Shown: positions 18,403-26,825 of the stretch, in pieces | How the letters are laid out: every line of letters begins with the position of its first letter | Position numbering within the stretch: the stretch's first letter is position 1 | From: Candidatus Glassbacteria bacterium | GTDB lineage: Bacteria; Gemmatimonadota; Glassbacteria; GWA2-58-10 | Assembly: GCA_019456185.1 (NCBI GenBank) | Contig: VRUH01000010.1 | Span: 36,251 to 100,208, forward strand | Length of the DNA: 63,958 bases | Direction: 5' to 3' | Translations under genes and position numbers: made by a program | Notes under the pieces: generated by a model | Database searches by the model: none | Told to the model about the DNA's origin: nothing | What the model saw: the letters and a program-made list of their open reading frames with translations, nothing else

Positions 18403-20187
18403 TCAGTTCTCCGCCAAATCCTCAATCGAATCCGGGATTTCAGCCAGAATACCGGCGTCCACCGCGAACGTGCGCCCGTCGCCGAGCGTGCGCAGGGCCA
18501 CCAGTGCGGAGGCCTCGCCAGCCAGGCTGTCACCGAGAGCCACCCGGGCAACCAGGCTGTCGCCTTGCCAGATACTGACTGCCGCCACGGGGCTGTCGAA
18601 CCCGAACGCCGAGCTGTCGGAAGCGCTTTCACCGAGCACGCGCTCGAACTCGATGTCGATCAGGTCCCAGAAGAGGTTCTGCACTTTCCAGCCCGCAGCG
18701 TCCTGCTCCCGCGGAGTTGTCACTTCCCACTCGCCCCCCTCGCCTGCCAGCTCGATCGCGGGCTGCCCGGAGCGTTCGATTCTTACCCGGTCGGCCCCGG
18801 AGGTCTCGAAATCGACCACCTTGCGGTCCTGCATCGAGTGGAGACTTTGATTCAGTTTGGCCGCAGCTGAGCTATCCACCAACGCCACGCCGGGAAACGC
18901 ATTGGAAGATGCGCAGTACAGGGTATCTCCCTCCGCGGGCGCGAACGAAACCCTGCCCGTGTCCCCGTTAGCGCTAAAACTGACAGTGAATGCCGGGGAG
19001 TCCAGAGCACGCTGGACAGCGGCCGGGGGACGGGCGATAAACGCCCTGGCCCGCAGGTCACGGAGGTCCCAGAGGAAATTGTCCAGTCCGGCTTTATCGA
19101 GACGCACCCCGGACGGTTCGGCGAAACTCCAGTCCCCGGCGCTGTCGCGTTCAGCGGTCCAGCTCCCGCTATCGCCGCTGTAGCTCACGGAGGTGACACT
19201 GTCCCGGTCGACACCCACCAGGGCCATGTCGCGCAGACGCGCGGGATCGCCGGCGAGCAGGTCGAAAAGGTCGGCGCCGGCCAGGAATATTTTATCCTCG
19301 GCTCCCAGCCTGGCGGCGTAGTAGCTCCCGTCGACATCCCGGGAGCCGAAGACGAGTCCGTAAAGTGCGCCGCCGCCGCCGCGTATTTCGACTGACATCA
19401 CCGGCTGATCGAGACCATAGACCGCCGCTCCCTCCTCCGGCAGGGTATCCACGAATCCCTCTGCCTCGGCCCCGGCGAGCTTCTCGATGATCGCATCCAC
19501 GCTGTCGAGCTCGGCGATCATCGCCTCCGGCGACTCCATCCGCCAGCGCCCGCCGCCGCGGACAAGCTCCAGGTTTTCAGCACCCGGACGACGTACAACC
19601 AGCCGGTCGACTTCGTCCTTGTCAAACTCCAGCAGGCTCTTGTCGCGCAACTGGAAAACAGTGCGGTCCAGGTCGCCCAGCAACCAGCTGTTGAGCAGCA
19701 CCACCCGCTGAGGCTGCTCCGGGTTGAGCGCATAAATATACGTGTCGCCGGGGTTCTTGCTGCCGAGATGGAGAGCCTGCTCGCCGCCATCGGCCGTCGT
19801 TACCGCGAAAGATAGCTGGGGACTGTCCAGTCCGAAAATCGAGAGATCGGCCGCCGAGTCTACCACCACCCGGTTGCGGGAGGCGCCGGCGGCGCTGCGC
19901 AGCAGGCGGGCCACCGCCTCGCTGTCGGCCTCGGCCTGGATCGGCCGGGCCAGCAGCCAGCCGTCCGCTCCGCGCTCCAGCCGGAGAGTGTCCGGTTTCT
20001 GACCGGCCGAATCGGTCCGGCTGATGATCCTGAACGCGGCGGCGCTGTCCGGGCTGAACTGCAGCGCTTTCTTTTGCTGCTCCTCGCGCTCGCTGCGCTC
20101 GATCCCGCCCTTGTGCTCGTAGAAGTAGTAACCCAGGGCCAGGGCGGCGAAAATACCCAGATAGATCAGTGGTCTGCGGTCACTCAT
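18403..20187 (-). CDS. DUF4340-type periplasmic repeat protein
   Basis: 594 residues. A single N-terminal membrane helix (PLIYLGIFAALALGYYFYE) anchors a long extracytoplasmic region of repeated beta-rich modules (FGLDSPQLSFAVTT; YGLDQPVMSVEIRGG; FGFDSPVAAVSIW), the hallmark of DUF4340. It is the last gene of a four-gene leftward operon and overlaps the GldG-like gene by four bases. In such operons it accompanies GldG-like auxiliary proteins of an ABC exporter. The molecular task is unknown. Its strongly acidic composition fits a periplasmic location. Confidence 0.85.
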   Translation of the reverse strand: MSDRRPLIYLGIFAALALGYYFYEHKGGIERSEREEQQKKALQFSPDSAAAFRIISRTDSAGQKPDTLRLERGADGWLLARPIQAEADSEAVARLLRSAAGASRNRVVVDSAADLSIFGLDSPQLSFAVTTADGGEQALHLGSKNPGDTYIYALNPEQPQRVVLLNSWLLGDLDRTVFQLRDKSLLEFDKDEVDRLVVRRPGAENLELVRGGGRWRMESPEAMIAELDSVDAIIEKLAGAEAEGFVDTLPEEGAAVYGLDQPVMSVEIRGGGGALYGLVFGSRDVDGSYYAARLGAEDKIFLAGADLFDLLAGDPARLRDMALVGVDRDSVTSVSYSGDSGSWTAERDSAGDWSFAEPSGVRLDKAGLDNFLWDLRDLRARAFIARPPAAVQRALDSPAFTVSFSANGDTGRVSFAPAEGDTLYCASSNAFPGVALVDSSAAAKLNQSLHSMQDRKVVDFETSGADRVRIERSGQPAIELAGEGGEWEVTTPREQDAAGWKVQNLFWDLIDIEFERVLGESASDSSAFGFDSPVAAVSIWQGDSLVARVALGDSLAGEASALVALRTLGDGRTFAVDAGILAEIPDSIEDLAEN

Positions 20188-21779
20188 CGCTTCGATCTCC
20201 TGCGCACCCAGACGAAGATGCCGATAAAAATCACCGCGGCGGGCAGCGCCACCACGCTGACCAGCCCGATCAGCATCATCTGCCCCCTCTCCAGCGACAA
20301 CGGTGTATTCTCGGACACCTTGGGGGCGATCGTGATCTCATCGGCCTGGCCGCCCAGCCAGCGCATTGTGTTGAGCAGCAGATCGCGGTTGCCGAGCTGG
20401 CCCAGGTAGCCGTCGACAAACAGGTGGCGGTCGCCGAAGACCACCAGCCGGGATTTTTTACCGTCTGCACCTTGACCGGCAATAGTCGAGTCGGCGGGAA
20501 AGCCCGATTCACCAGGAAGCGTTACCGCTACGGCCAGCGGTGCGGCCTGGCCCTCGTCCAGGGCCTGGTCCACCACGGCGTTGAAATCGCCTTGCAGGGC
20601 CGAATCGGTTACCGCCGCGCTTTTATCGCTGCTGCGCGCCAGCACGGTCACCTCTGCTCCGGCGGGCGGGGTCTCGGCCCTGTCGACCGTGCGGGCCATG
20701 TCGAACACGATACCGACCTCGAAAAAGCGGGTGATATCGTGGGACGGGTAGTCATCGGCCAGAAACGCGAACGGAGTGCCGGGCGCGCCCTTGAGCATGT
20801 CGATCACGACATTGTCTCCCACAGCCACCCCGTACTGAGCCAGGAACGAGACCAGCGTATCGGCCATGAACGGCTCGACCATGAACAGCACGCTCCCGCC
20901 GCCGGCGAGATAGCTTTCGATCGCGGACAGCTCGGCGGGCAGAAGGTTGGTCTGCGGTCCGGCGACAATCAGTACATCGCAGGAGTCGGGCACGCTCCGT
21001 CCGCCGGCCAGCACCAGCTCGCTTACGGGTCCGATCTGGTCCTCGATCGCTCCCACCGCCTCGCTCATGCTGTAGCCTTCATTCTCCAGGCCCAGCGACG
21101 GTTCGCCGTGGCCGGTGAGGTAGAATATCGTCCCGGCCTTGCCGGGAGTGCCGGAATCGAGCAGGTTGGCTATCGCCTGGGTGATCTTGGCTTCCTGCTC
21201 GCTGTAGATTTTCTCCTGCCGCTCGCCGTAGGTCAGGATCATCGCGCTGGTGCTGGTGATCCCGAGCTGCATGGCCAGCAGCGGGTTGCGGTCGATATCG
21301 ACCATCTCGTATTTCAGCCTGTCGCTGTAGTAGACGTAGGTGTCCAGCAGGTCGGCCAGACCCTGCTTGCCGCGCAGGCCTGTCTCGCCGCGGTAGAAGA
21401 CGTAGAGCTGAAGGTTCAGCGTATCCTGCTCCAGTTTTTCGAGCTGCTGACGGCTTTGCAGGGCAATCGTGTGGGTCTTGCTCTTGGTCAGGTCCAGACG
21501 GTAATGGTGCTTCTCGCTGAACAGTCCGGCCATCACCAGGATCCCGATAAACCCGGCGGTCATCACCAGGCTCGCCGCGCCACGGCGCGCCCCGCGGCCG
21601 GTGAATATTGTTGCCAGATCAGCGCGGTTGGCCACTGCATACCACGCCAGCGACGCCGCGCCGGCGGCGTAGAGCGCCAACGGCCACAGGCCCAGTCCGG
21701 CCTGGACCACCTGGAGGATATAGCCGGCGATCAACAGCATCAAACCCAAAACGAACAAAATGAATTTACTGGCAGCCAT
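20184..21779 (-). CDS. GldG-like auxiliary subunit of ABC exporter
   Basis: 531 residues. Three N-terminal membrane helices (about 5-35, 68-83) precede a periplasmic domain beginning RLDLTKSKTHTI, the usual GldG opening, with IFYLTGHGEPSL and DVLIVAGPQTNL as conserved strands. A final helix lies at about 500-523 before a basic tail. It overlaps the DUF4340 gene (ATGA) and lies 5 bases after the permease gene. In Flavobacterium, GldA-GldF-GldG form an ABC transporter needed for gliding, but close relatives occur in non-gliding bacteria, so motility should not be inferred. Confidence 0.88.
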   Translation of the reverse strand: MAASKFILFVLGLMLLIAGYILQVVQAGLGLWPLALYAAGAASLAWYAVANRADLATIFTGRGARRGAASLVMTAGFIGILVMAGLFSEKHHYRLDLTKSKTHTIALQSRQQLEKLEQDTLNLQLYVFYRGETGLRGKQGLADLLDTYVYYSDRLKYEMVDIDRNPLLAMQLGITSTSAMILTYGERQEKIYSEQEAKITQAIANLLDSGTPGKAGTIFYLTGHGEPSLGLENEGYSMSEAVGAIEDQIGPVSELVLAGGRSVPDSCDVLIVAGPQTNLLPAELSAIESYLAGGGSVLFMVEPFMADTLVSFLAQYGVAVGDNVVIDMLKGAPGTPFAFLADDYPSHDITRFFEVGIVFDMARTVDRAETPPAGAEVTVLARSSDKSAAVTDSALQGDFNAVVDQALDEGQAAPLAVAVTLPGESGFPADSTIAGQGADGKKSRLVVFGDRHLFVDGYLGQLGNRDLLLNTMRWLGGQADEITIAPKVSENTPLSLERGQMMLIGLVSVVALPAAVIFIGIFVWVRRRSKR

Positions 21780-21784
21780 TTATG

Positions 21785-22528
21785 CTATCCCCTCCACATT
21801 TTCGATTCCAGCACCCGCAGGGTCAGGAACATCCACAGGAGCGTGAAACTCAGGTAGTAGACTACGTCGCGCGTATCGATCAGGCCCTCGGCGAAGTTGT
21901 TGAAGTGCTCCAGCACCGATAGATGGCGCAGGATGGGGCTGGTGCCTGTCCACTGGATAATCCAGAAGATGAGCAGCATGCCGAAGGTGGCGATGGCGGC
22001 GATAATCTGGTTCTCGGTCAGCGAGGAAATAAACAGCCCCAGCGCGATAAACGACATGCTCATCAGCGTCAGGCCGAGATAACCGCTGATCAAGGTCCCG
22101 GCCTCCGGTTCGGAATAGATTTCGATAAACAGCGGATAGACCAGCGTGGCCGCCAGCATGGCCGCGAACAGGCTGAACGCCGCCAGGAACTTGCCCAGCA
22201 GCAGGTCCAGATCGCTGAGGGGATAAGTGAACAGCAGTTCGGCCGTGCCCGATTTGCGCTCCTCGGCGAACGGCTTCATCGTGATCAGCGGCATGACGAA
22301 CAGCATGATGACGCACATGTTGCCCAGCAGGGGACGGACCACGCTGCGGGTGACATTCAGGTTGCGCGGGCCGTACTGGCCCGGGTTCATCGAAGCCATG
22401 TTGAAATCGCCGATAAAGACCATGAAGAAGATGCCGGTCAGCAGCAGGAAGAACAGCATCACCACGTAGGCCACGGGCGAAGTGAAATAGCTTCGCAGTT
22501 CCCTGACGTATACAGGTAGAAAGTTCAT
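21785..22528 (-). CDS. GldF-like ABC transporter permease
   Basis: 247 residues with six predicted membrane helices (for example VAYVVMLFFLLLTGIFFMVF near the N-terminus). PLITMKPFAEERKSGTAELL is the ABC-2 permease signature placed just after the second helix pair. The preceding gene encodes the ATPase 16 bases upstream and the following one GldG-like. The usual partner order ATPase-permease-GldG-DUF4340 is kept. Starts MNFLPVYVRELRSYF with AGGAG upstream. Confidence 0.9.
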   Translation of the reverse strand: MNFLPVYVRELRSYFTSPVAYVVMLFFLLLTGIFFMVFIGDFNMASMNPGQYGPRNLNVTRSVVRPLLGNMCVIMLFVMPLITMKPFAEERKSGTAELLFTYPLSDLDLLLGKFLAAFSLFAAMLAATLVYPLFIEIYSEPEAGTLISGYLGLTLMSMSFIALGLFISSLTENQIIAAIATFGMLLIFWIIQWTGTSPILRHLSVLEHFNNFAEGLIDTRDVVYYLSFTLLWMFLTLRVLESKMWRG

Positions 22529-22543
22529 CTCGGCTCGGCTCCT

Positions 22544-23485
22544 CTATGTATTCCTGGTGGTTATCTGGATGAATATCTCTTCCAGGCTCAACGAAACCGG
22601 CCGCAGCTCCAGCAACCCGCAGCCCTCGCCCACCACGCTTTCGGCCACCGCGCGGCGGATATCAGCTCCGGCCTCGGCGCTCACCATCAGTTCCACATCT
22701 CCGGCCTCGGACCTCTCGTCCGTTTCGCGCACACCGGTCACGCCGTCGAGCCGCTGAAGCCTGCCCTTGAGCGCATCGATATCCCCCTGGACCCGGACCA
22801 GCACGTTGCCGCCCGCGGCGGCCGAGCCGGTGAGGTTTTCCAGCGAGTCCTCGGCCACCAGCCGGCCTTCGTTGATGATAATCACCCGCTCGCAGATGGC
22901 GCTGACTTCCTGGAGAATATGCGTGCTGAGGATAATCGTGTGCTCGCCGCCGAACGATTTGATCAGCTCCCGGATTTCGATTATCTGGGCCGGGTCGAGA
23001 CCGGTGGTGGGTTCGTCCATGATCAGCACCTCCGGCTCGTTGACAATCGCCTGGGCCAGGCCCACGCGCTGGCGGTAGCCCTTGCTGAGGCTGCCGATCA
23101 GGCGGTTGAGCACCTTGCTGAGCCCGCACTGGCCGGCCACCCGGTCGATCTTGGCGCGGACCTCCGGGCGCGGCACGCGCTTGGCCCGGGCCACGAACCG
23201 CAGGTACTCATCGACCGTCATGTCGTTGTAGAGCGACACGCTTTCCGGCAGGTAGCCGATCCGCCGCTTGAGTTCCAGCGGGTTTTTGTCCGCCTGGTAA
23301 CCGGCCACCTCGGTGGTGCCGCTGCTGGCGGGCATGAAGCCGTTGAGGATTCTCATCGTGGTGGTTTTGCCCGCGCCGTTGGGTCCCAGGAACCCGACGA
23401 TCTCTCCCTTGTTGACCCGGAAGGAGATGTCCTTGAGCGCGTGCACGTCGCCGTAGAACTTGTTAACCCTGTCGAGTTGGATCAT
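22544..23485 (-). CDS. GldA-like ABC transporter ATP-binding protein
   Basis: 313 residues. Walker A GPNGAGKTT (about 34-42), Q-loop region YLPESVSLY, signature LSKGYRQRVGLAQ, Walker B VLIMDEPTTGLDP, and the switch His in STHILQEV are all intact. A 90-residue C-terminal extension (about 220-313) of DUF4162-like type ends EEIFIQITT, as in drug/lantibiotic and gliding-type exporters. First gene of the leftward four-gene operon. No promoter hexamers are clear in the upstream 200 bases. Confidence 0.95.
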   Translation of the reverse strand: MIQLDRVNKFYGDVHALKDISFRVNKGEIVGFLGPNGAGKTTTMRILNGFMPASSGTTEVAGYQADKNPLELKRRIGYLPESVSLYNDMTVDEYLRFVARAKRVPRPEVRAKIDRVAGQCGLSKVLNRLIGSLSKGYRQRVGLAQAIVNEPEVLIMDEPTTGLDPAQIIEIRELIKSFGGEHTIILSTHILQEVSAICERVIIINEGRLVAEDSLENLTGSAAAGGNVLVRVQGDIDALKGRLQRLDGVTGVRETDERSEAGDVELMVSAEAGADIRRAVAESVVGEGCGLLELRPVSLSLEEIFIQITTRNT

Positions 23486-23997
23486 TCAGTTCCCGCTCCT
23501 GCAAATTATGTTGAAAACAGATTGCACCGCGACAAACCGCGGGGTGATCGGTAATAACCACATAAGTACGGTATCTTGCCAGTGCGTTATTTACTGTACT
23601 CTAGAACAGCATATTTTTTCTGCTTCTGTTTCGGCAAAAGCAGCTAAACCAGTTGGGGGCCGCGAACTCGCATCTGCTCCCGCTGTTTTATTTACTCGGG
23701 AGTACACGATGAAAATACTCCGCCCCCACGTGCAAGGCAGCAGTCCCTGTCTCAGGGGTGAACTTTAAGTTCGCCCGCTCAATGCTCAATCTGTCCCGAG
23801 ACATTCCGCACCCGGGAGCCGAATGAGATAAACTAAAACGTTTCCAAGCAGCGTGCCAGTCCATCGTTAACCAGCGGATCCGCCGGGCAAGGCTCAACCG
23901 GACCGGCCATGCCGGCCAGCCAACAGTGCCGCCGGTCTCGGGCGGGAGAAATTCGGATATTTTCGCTCCATTTGCGGCACAGCCCAGAAAGGAGCAC
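23486..23997. other. Long intergenic region
   Basis: About 510 bases without a supportable gene. A minus-strand open frame (23999-23688) has Trp/Arg-rich, non-protein-like composition and no ribosome site. I see no repeat, RNA or attachment site here. Confidence 0.5.
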
Positions 23998-24036
23998 AAA
24001 AAACGGCGGCCGGTCAGATTAAAAACCGGCCGCCGT
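23998..24036 (-). terminator. Intrinsic terminator after cold-shock gene
   Basis: A perfect 12-bp stem (24003-24014 with 24025-24036) followed on the minus strand by six T. Confidence 0.93.
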
Positions 24037-24062
24037 CAGACTTAGGATATACCTGCAGGTTA

Positions 24063-24755
24063 CTATTTTTCTTCTTCTTCGGGGTCTTCCTTTTCGGGTT
24101 CGTCACCTGAATCTTCGGGTTCGTCACCTGAATCTTCGGGTTCGTCACCTGAATCTTCGGGCTCGTCACCTGCATCTTCGGGTTTGTCACCTGAATCTTC
24201 GGGCTCGTCACCTGCATCTTCGGGTTTGTCACCTGCATCTTCGGGCTCGTCACCTGCATCTTCGGGTTCGTCACCTGCATCTTCAGGCTCGTCACCTGCA
24301 TCTTCGGGTTTGTCACCTGCATCTTCAGGCTCGTCACCTGCATCTTCGGGTTCGTCACCTGCATCTTCGGGTTCGTCACCTGCATCTTCGGGTTTGTCAC
24401 CTGCATCTTCGGGTTTGTCACCTGCATCTTCAGGCTCGTCACCTGCATCTTCAGGCTCGTCACCTGCATCTTCAGGCTCGTCACCTGCATCTTCGGGTTC
24501 GTCGATAACTTCTTCAGCTTCGGCCGGCTCGGTGACCCCGGTGTCGGCAGCGTCATCGACCACGGACACGTTGGCTGCCTGGGGGCCGCGCGGGCCCTCG
24601 ACAACTTCAAACTCGACCGTCTGATTTTCGGCCAGGGTCTTGAAACCCTCCATGGTGATAGCAGTGTAATGTACGAAAATATCGCTACCCGATTCCTGCT
24701 CGATGAATCCGTAGCCCTTGGCGTCGTTAAACCATTTGACTTTTCCGCGAGGCAT
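24063..24755 (-). CDS. Cold-shock-domain protein with long acidic repeat tail
   Basis: 230 residues. Residues 1-66 are a complete cold-shock domain: [16 protein letters not shown] (RNP1), DIFVHYTAI (RNP2), and [15 protein letters not shown] at the end. Ordinary CspA proteins stop there. Here an acidic linker leads to 19 tandem heptapeptides D-E/K-P-E-D-A/S-G (residues 85-217), then a Glu-rich end. The tail should be disordered and strongly negative. The ATG at 24755 follows AGGAG; a longer frame from 24785 lacks a good site. Upstream a promoter at 24976-25004 implies a leader near 210 bases. I infer an RNA-binding protein whose tail modulates binding or localisation. Confidence 0.93.
   Translation of the reverse strand: MPRGKVKWFNDAKGYGFIEQESGSDIFVHYTAITMEGFKTLAENQTVEFEVVEGPRGPQAANVSVVDDAADTGVTEPAEAEEVIDEPEDAGDEPEDAGDEPEDAGDEPEDAGDKPEDAGDKPEDAGDEPEDAGDEPEDAGDEPEDAGDKPEDAGDEPEDAGDEPEDAGDEPEDAGDKPEDAGDEPEDSGDKPEDAGDEPEDSGDEPEDSGDEPEDSGDEPEKEDPEEEEK
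24105..24503 (-). repeat. 19 tandem 21-bp coding repeats
   Basis: In-frame 21-bp units encode D[E/K]PED[A/S]G. Units differ at three places only: GAA/AAA-type change at codon 2, A/S at codon 6, and silent third positions. All Ser variants lie in the distal five units, which shows local expansion and conversion. Copy number is likely variable and prone to assembly collapse. Confidence 0.95.
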
Positions 24756-25071
24756 AATGCGTAACTCCTGACGATGAATTAACACTTCCCCGGCTCGTAG
24801 GCAGGGCCGGTGGATTAAAATCTAGAAAGTTAAGTTAACGGTTGATCGGCGGTACTGCAAGACTGTTCGCCAGCGAAAGAAAGTCCCCTCCGGATCTCGA
24901 TCACCAAAGCCAGGTTACGCGAAACGGAAAGAAAGTGCAATTATCCGGAATATACCTGTCATTGTTTGAGATAAAAAAATAGCTGTCCGTTTTCAATCAG
25001 TCAACTGTTTCTCAAAAAAAGTAATGCAGATTCATCACTGCGGCTCTTTAGCGGAACCGGTAATCTGCTCA
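24756..25071. other. Predicted long 5' leader of the cold-shock gene
   Basis: About 316 bases without a gene. The segment 24756-24969 would be transcribed as untranslated leader from the promoter at 24976-25004. No strong hairpin stands out by eye. Confidence 0.45.
24976..25004 (-). promoter_or_regulatory. Sigma-70 promoter for the cold-shock gene
   Basis: On the minus strand TTGACT (25004-24999), 17-base spacer, TATTTT (24981-24976), within A/T-rich DNA. It is oriented toward the cold-shock gene 220 bases away. Confidence 0.6.
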
Positions 25072-25599
25072 TTATACCTGGCGCACCAGTTCGGCGCAAA
25101 GTACTCGGGCGGGAAAGATCCGCGCCCAGTATTTTTCGTAGCGCCTGACACTGAGACCGGAGATCAGCCTGCCTGCGACGGCACGCAAGCCGTTCCCGAA
25201 GCCCAGTTTCCGTCGCCGGTATATAAACTTTACCCCGGTATAGTCGGCTGGTTTCATCCCGTCAATAAAATAGTCCAGGCTGCCCCAGGTGAAAAAGCGG
25301 ACGTGGGTCGGATCGCGGAAAGCGTCGGGGTGGGCGAAATACGGCACCTCGACCCGCAGAAGCCCGCCGGGGGCGAGCACGCGGTGGATCTCCTCCATCA
25401 GGCGCACGAGGTCCGGGACATGCTCCATGACGTGCTCGGCCACTATCTCGTCCACACTGCCGCTGGCCAACGGCAGGCCCTCGGACAACTCGGCCAGCAG
25501 GTCGGCCATGGCGGCCGGATAGCGGTCGAGACCGATCTGGCCGGGCAGCTTGCGGTTGCCGCAGCCCAGGTTTACCACCACAGGCTTGTCATCTTTCAC
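25072..25599 (-). CDS. Class I SAM-dependent methyltransferase
   Basis: 175 residues. VVVNLGCGNRKLPG is motif I for SAM binding, VDEIVAEHVMEHV the post-motif II region, and VLAPGGLLRVEVPYF motif III of the Methyltransf_11 group. The 175-residue length is short, and the C-terminal basic region (RRYEKYWARIFP) resembles methyltransferases found in polysaccharide and lipid loci. Substrate unknown. AGGGAAACGAAG precedes the ATG weakly. No operon partner is evident. Confidence 0.85.
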   Translation of the reverse strand: MKDDKPVVVNLGCGNRKLPGQIGLDRYPAAMADLLAELSEGLPLASGSVDEIVAEHVMEHVPDLVRLMEEIHRVLAPGGLLRVEVPYFAHPDAFRDPTHVRFFTWGSLDYFIDGMKPADYTGVKFIYRRRKLGFGNGLRAVAGRLISGLSVRRYEKYWARIFPARVLCAELVRQV

Positions 25600-25742
25600 T
25601 TCGTTTCCCTCTCTAGTACACTGATATTATCGGGTTGCACTCTCAAGAGCCGATAATGTCCCGTTCTTTTCCAGACGATAAAAAGAACTCTAATCTTTGC
25701 GCCACTAAGGCTTTAAGCAAGCGCTTGCTTTTTTAGCGGCTC

Positions 25743-26762
25743 TTAGTTTTCCCCCAGCCGAAACAAGTTCTTGAAATATTTAACCAGCTCGGTTTCCGTG
25801 CGCCCGGTGCGCTCCAGGCGCGCCGACTGCTCCATCTCGATATCCATCGCGTACCACTCGCGGTACGAGTACCACGACCAGCCCAGCCGCTCCTGCTCCA
25901 GGATCGAGATCATGTCCCTGATCCAGTCCCCCGCCCCGACAGCCCAGCGCGTGCAGCCGAACTCGCCGCACCACATTTTTGCGGCGTATTTGTCGCGCCA
26001 GTCAAGAGCGGGCTGGAGGTGCCGGCGGATTGTGGACTTGTCCCAGTACTCGCCCTGGATATGGCCGGGGTATTCGCGCTGCCGCCACTGCTCGTCGGTG
26101 GCTTTGAGCATCCCGCGGTTGCGCTGATGGGTGAAATCCATCGGGCCGTAGAAATGAAAACTGTAGACTGTGTTCCCGTCGCCGGTGGGCTCCAGATGCT
26201 CGTAACCGTAGGGCCAGCCCCAGCCGGGCGGCTCCATCACGATCGTGTGCAGGGTGTCGATCTCGCGGATGGCGGCGGTGAGCTTTTTTGCAAATGGCAA
26301 CCAATGAGTGTTCGCCAAACTAGCATGCGGCTCGTTCATCAGGTCCCAGGCCACCCCGCGGGGATCATCGGCGTAACGGCGGACCACGGTGCGCCAGAAA
26401 TCGAGATAGGCGTCCAGGTAGGATTCGTCGGAGAAAAACGCATCGTTGTCCTCGAACGCGGCGCTGAAGGAGAGGATCGTGTAGAGTCCGGCGTCCAGGC
26501 AGATGTCAATCGTGCGGAAGACAGCGGCCACTTTTTCCGGATCGGGTTTGGCGGGCGGAGCGGGGATCAGGTTGTTGACCAGAATGCGCACCGAGTTACC
26601 ACCCCAGTCGTCGACGAAGTGGTCGATATCTTCCTGCGTGATCCGGGGAACGATATTCATGCCGCGCAGACGGTGGCCGGGCCAGGCGGGGCCGTCGGCG
26701 CGCAGGTGGGCAGCCAGCAGAACGGCCGCCAGCAGAACGGTAACTGACAGGACTCTCATCAT
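25743..26762 (-). CDS. Secreted glycoside hydrolase family 5-like enzyme
   Basis: 339 residues with a signal peptide (VTVLLAAVLLAAHLRA). The (beta/alpha)8 landmarks of GH5/clan A are present: RGMNIVPRI at strand 1, SVRILVNN at strand 2, WDLMNEPH with the acid/base Glu at strand 4, YSFHFYGP at strand 6, and WCGEFGCTR with the nucleophile Glu at strand 7. It is therefore predicted to be catalytically competent on a beta-glucan or mannan-type polymer; the exact substrate is not readable. Upstream of it on the same strand is the DUF5916 barrel protein. Confidence 0.9.
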   Translation of the reverse strand: MMRVLSVTVLLAAVLLAAHLRADGPAWPGHRLRGMNIVPRITQEDIDHFVDDWGGNSVRILVNNLIPAPPAKPDPEKVAAVFRTIDICLDAGLYTILSFSAAFEDNDAFFSDESYLDAYLDFWRTVVRRYADDPRGVAWDLMNEPHASLANTHWLPFAKKLTAAIREIDTLHTIVMEPPGWGWPYGYEHLEPTGDGNTVYSFHFYGPMDFTHQRNRGMLKATDEQWRQREYPGHIQGEYWDKSTIRRHLQPALDWRDKYAAKMWCGEFGCTRWAVGAGDWIRDMISILEQERLGWSWYSYREWYAMDIEMEQSARLERTGRTETELVKYFKNLFRLGEN

Positions 26763-26825
26763 AGGCTCACGGGTAAAATAATGGTAATCTTGCGAAAGAG
26801 ACTTTGTGATTATAGCAGAAACGGC

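Noticed and set aside
23688-23999. 103-codon minus-strand open frame upstream of the gld-like operon
   Set aside because: No ribosome site, unusual Trp/Arg/Gly composition, and overlap with the cold-shock gene terminator.
24105-24503. CRISPR array
   Set aside because: The 21-bp units are directly tandem, without spacers, and encode an in-frame peptide repeat.
24014-24624. Two further long open frames across the cold-shock repeat region (minus frame 24610-24014 and plus frame 24184-24624)
   Set aside because: The 21-bp repeat keeps all frames open by periodicity. Neither frame has a ribosome site or a domain, while the third frame carries a full cold-shock domain.
25713-25732. Terminator for the GH5 gene (palindrome AAGCAAGCGCTTGCTT)
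   Set aside because: The T run follows on the plus strand, not on the minus strand that carries the gene, and no plus-strand gene ends there.
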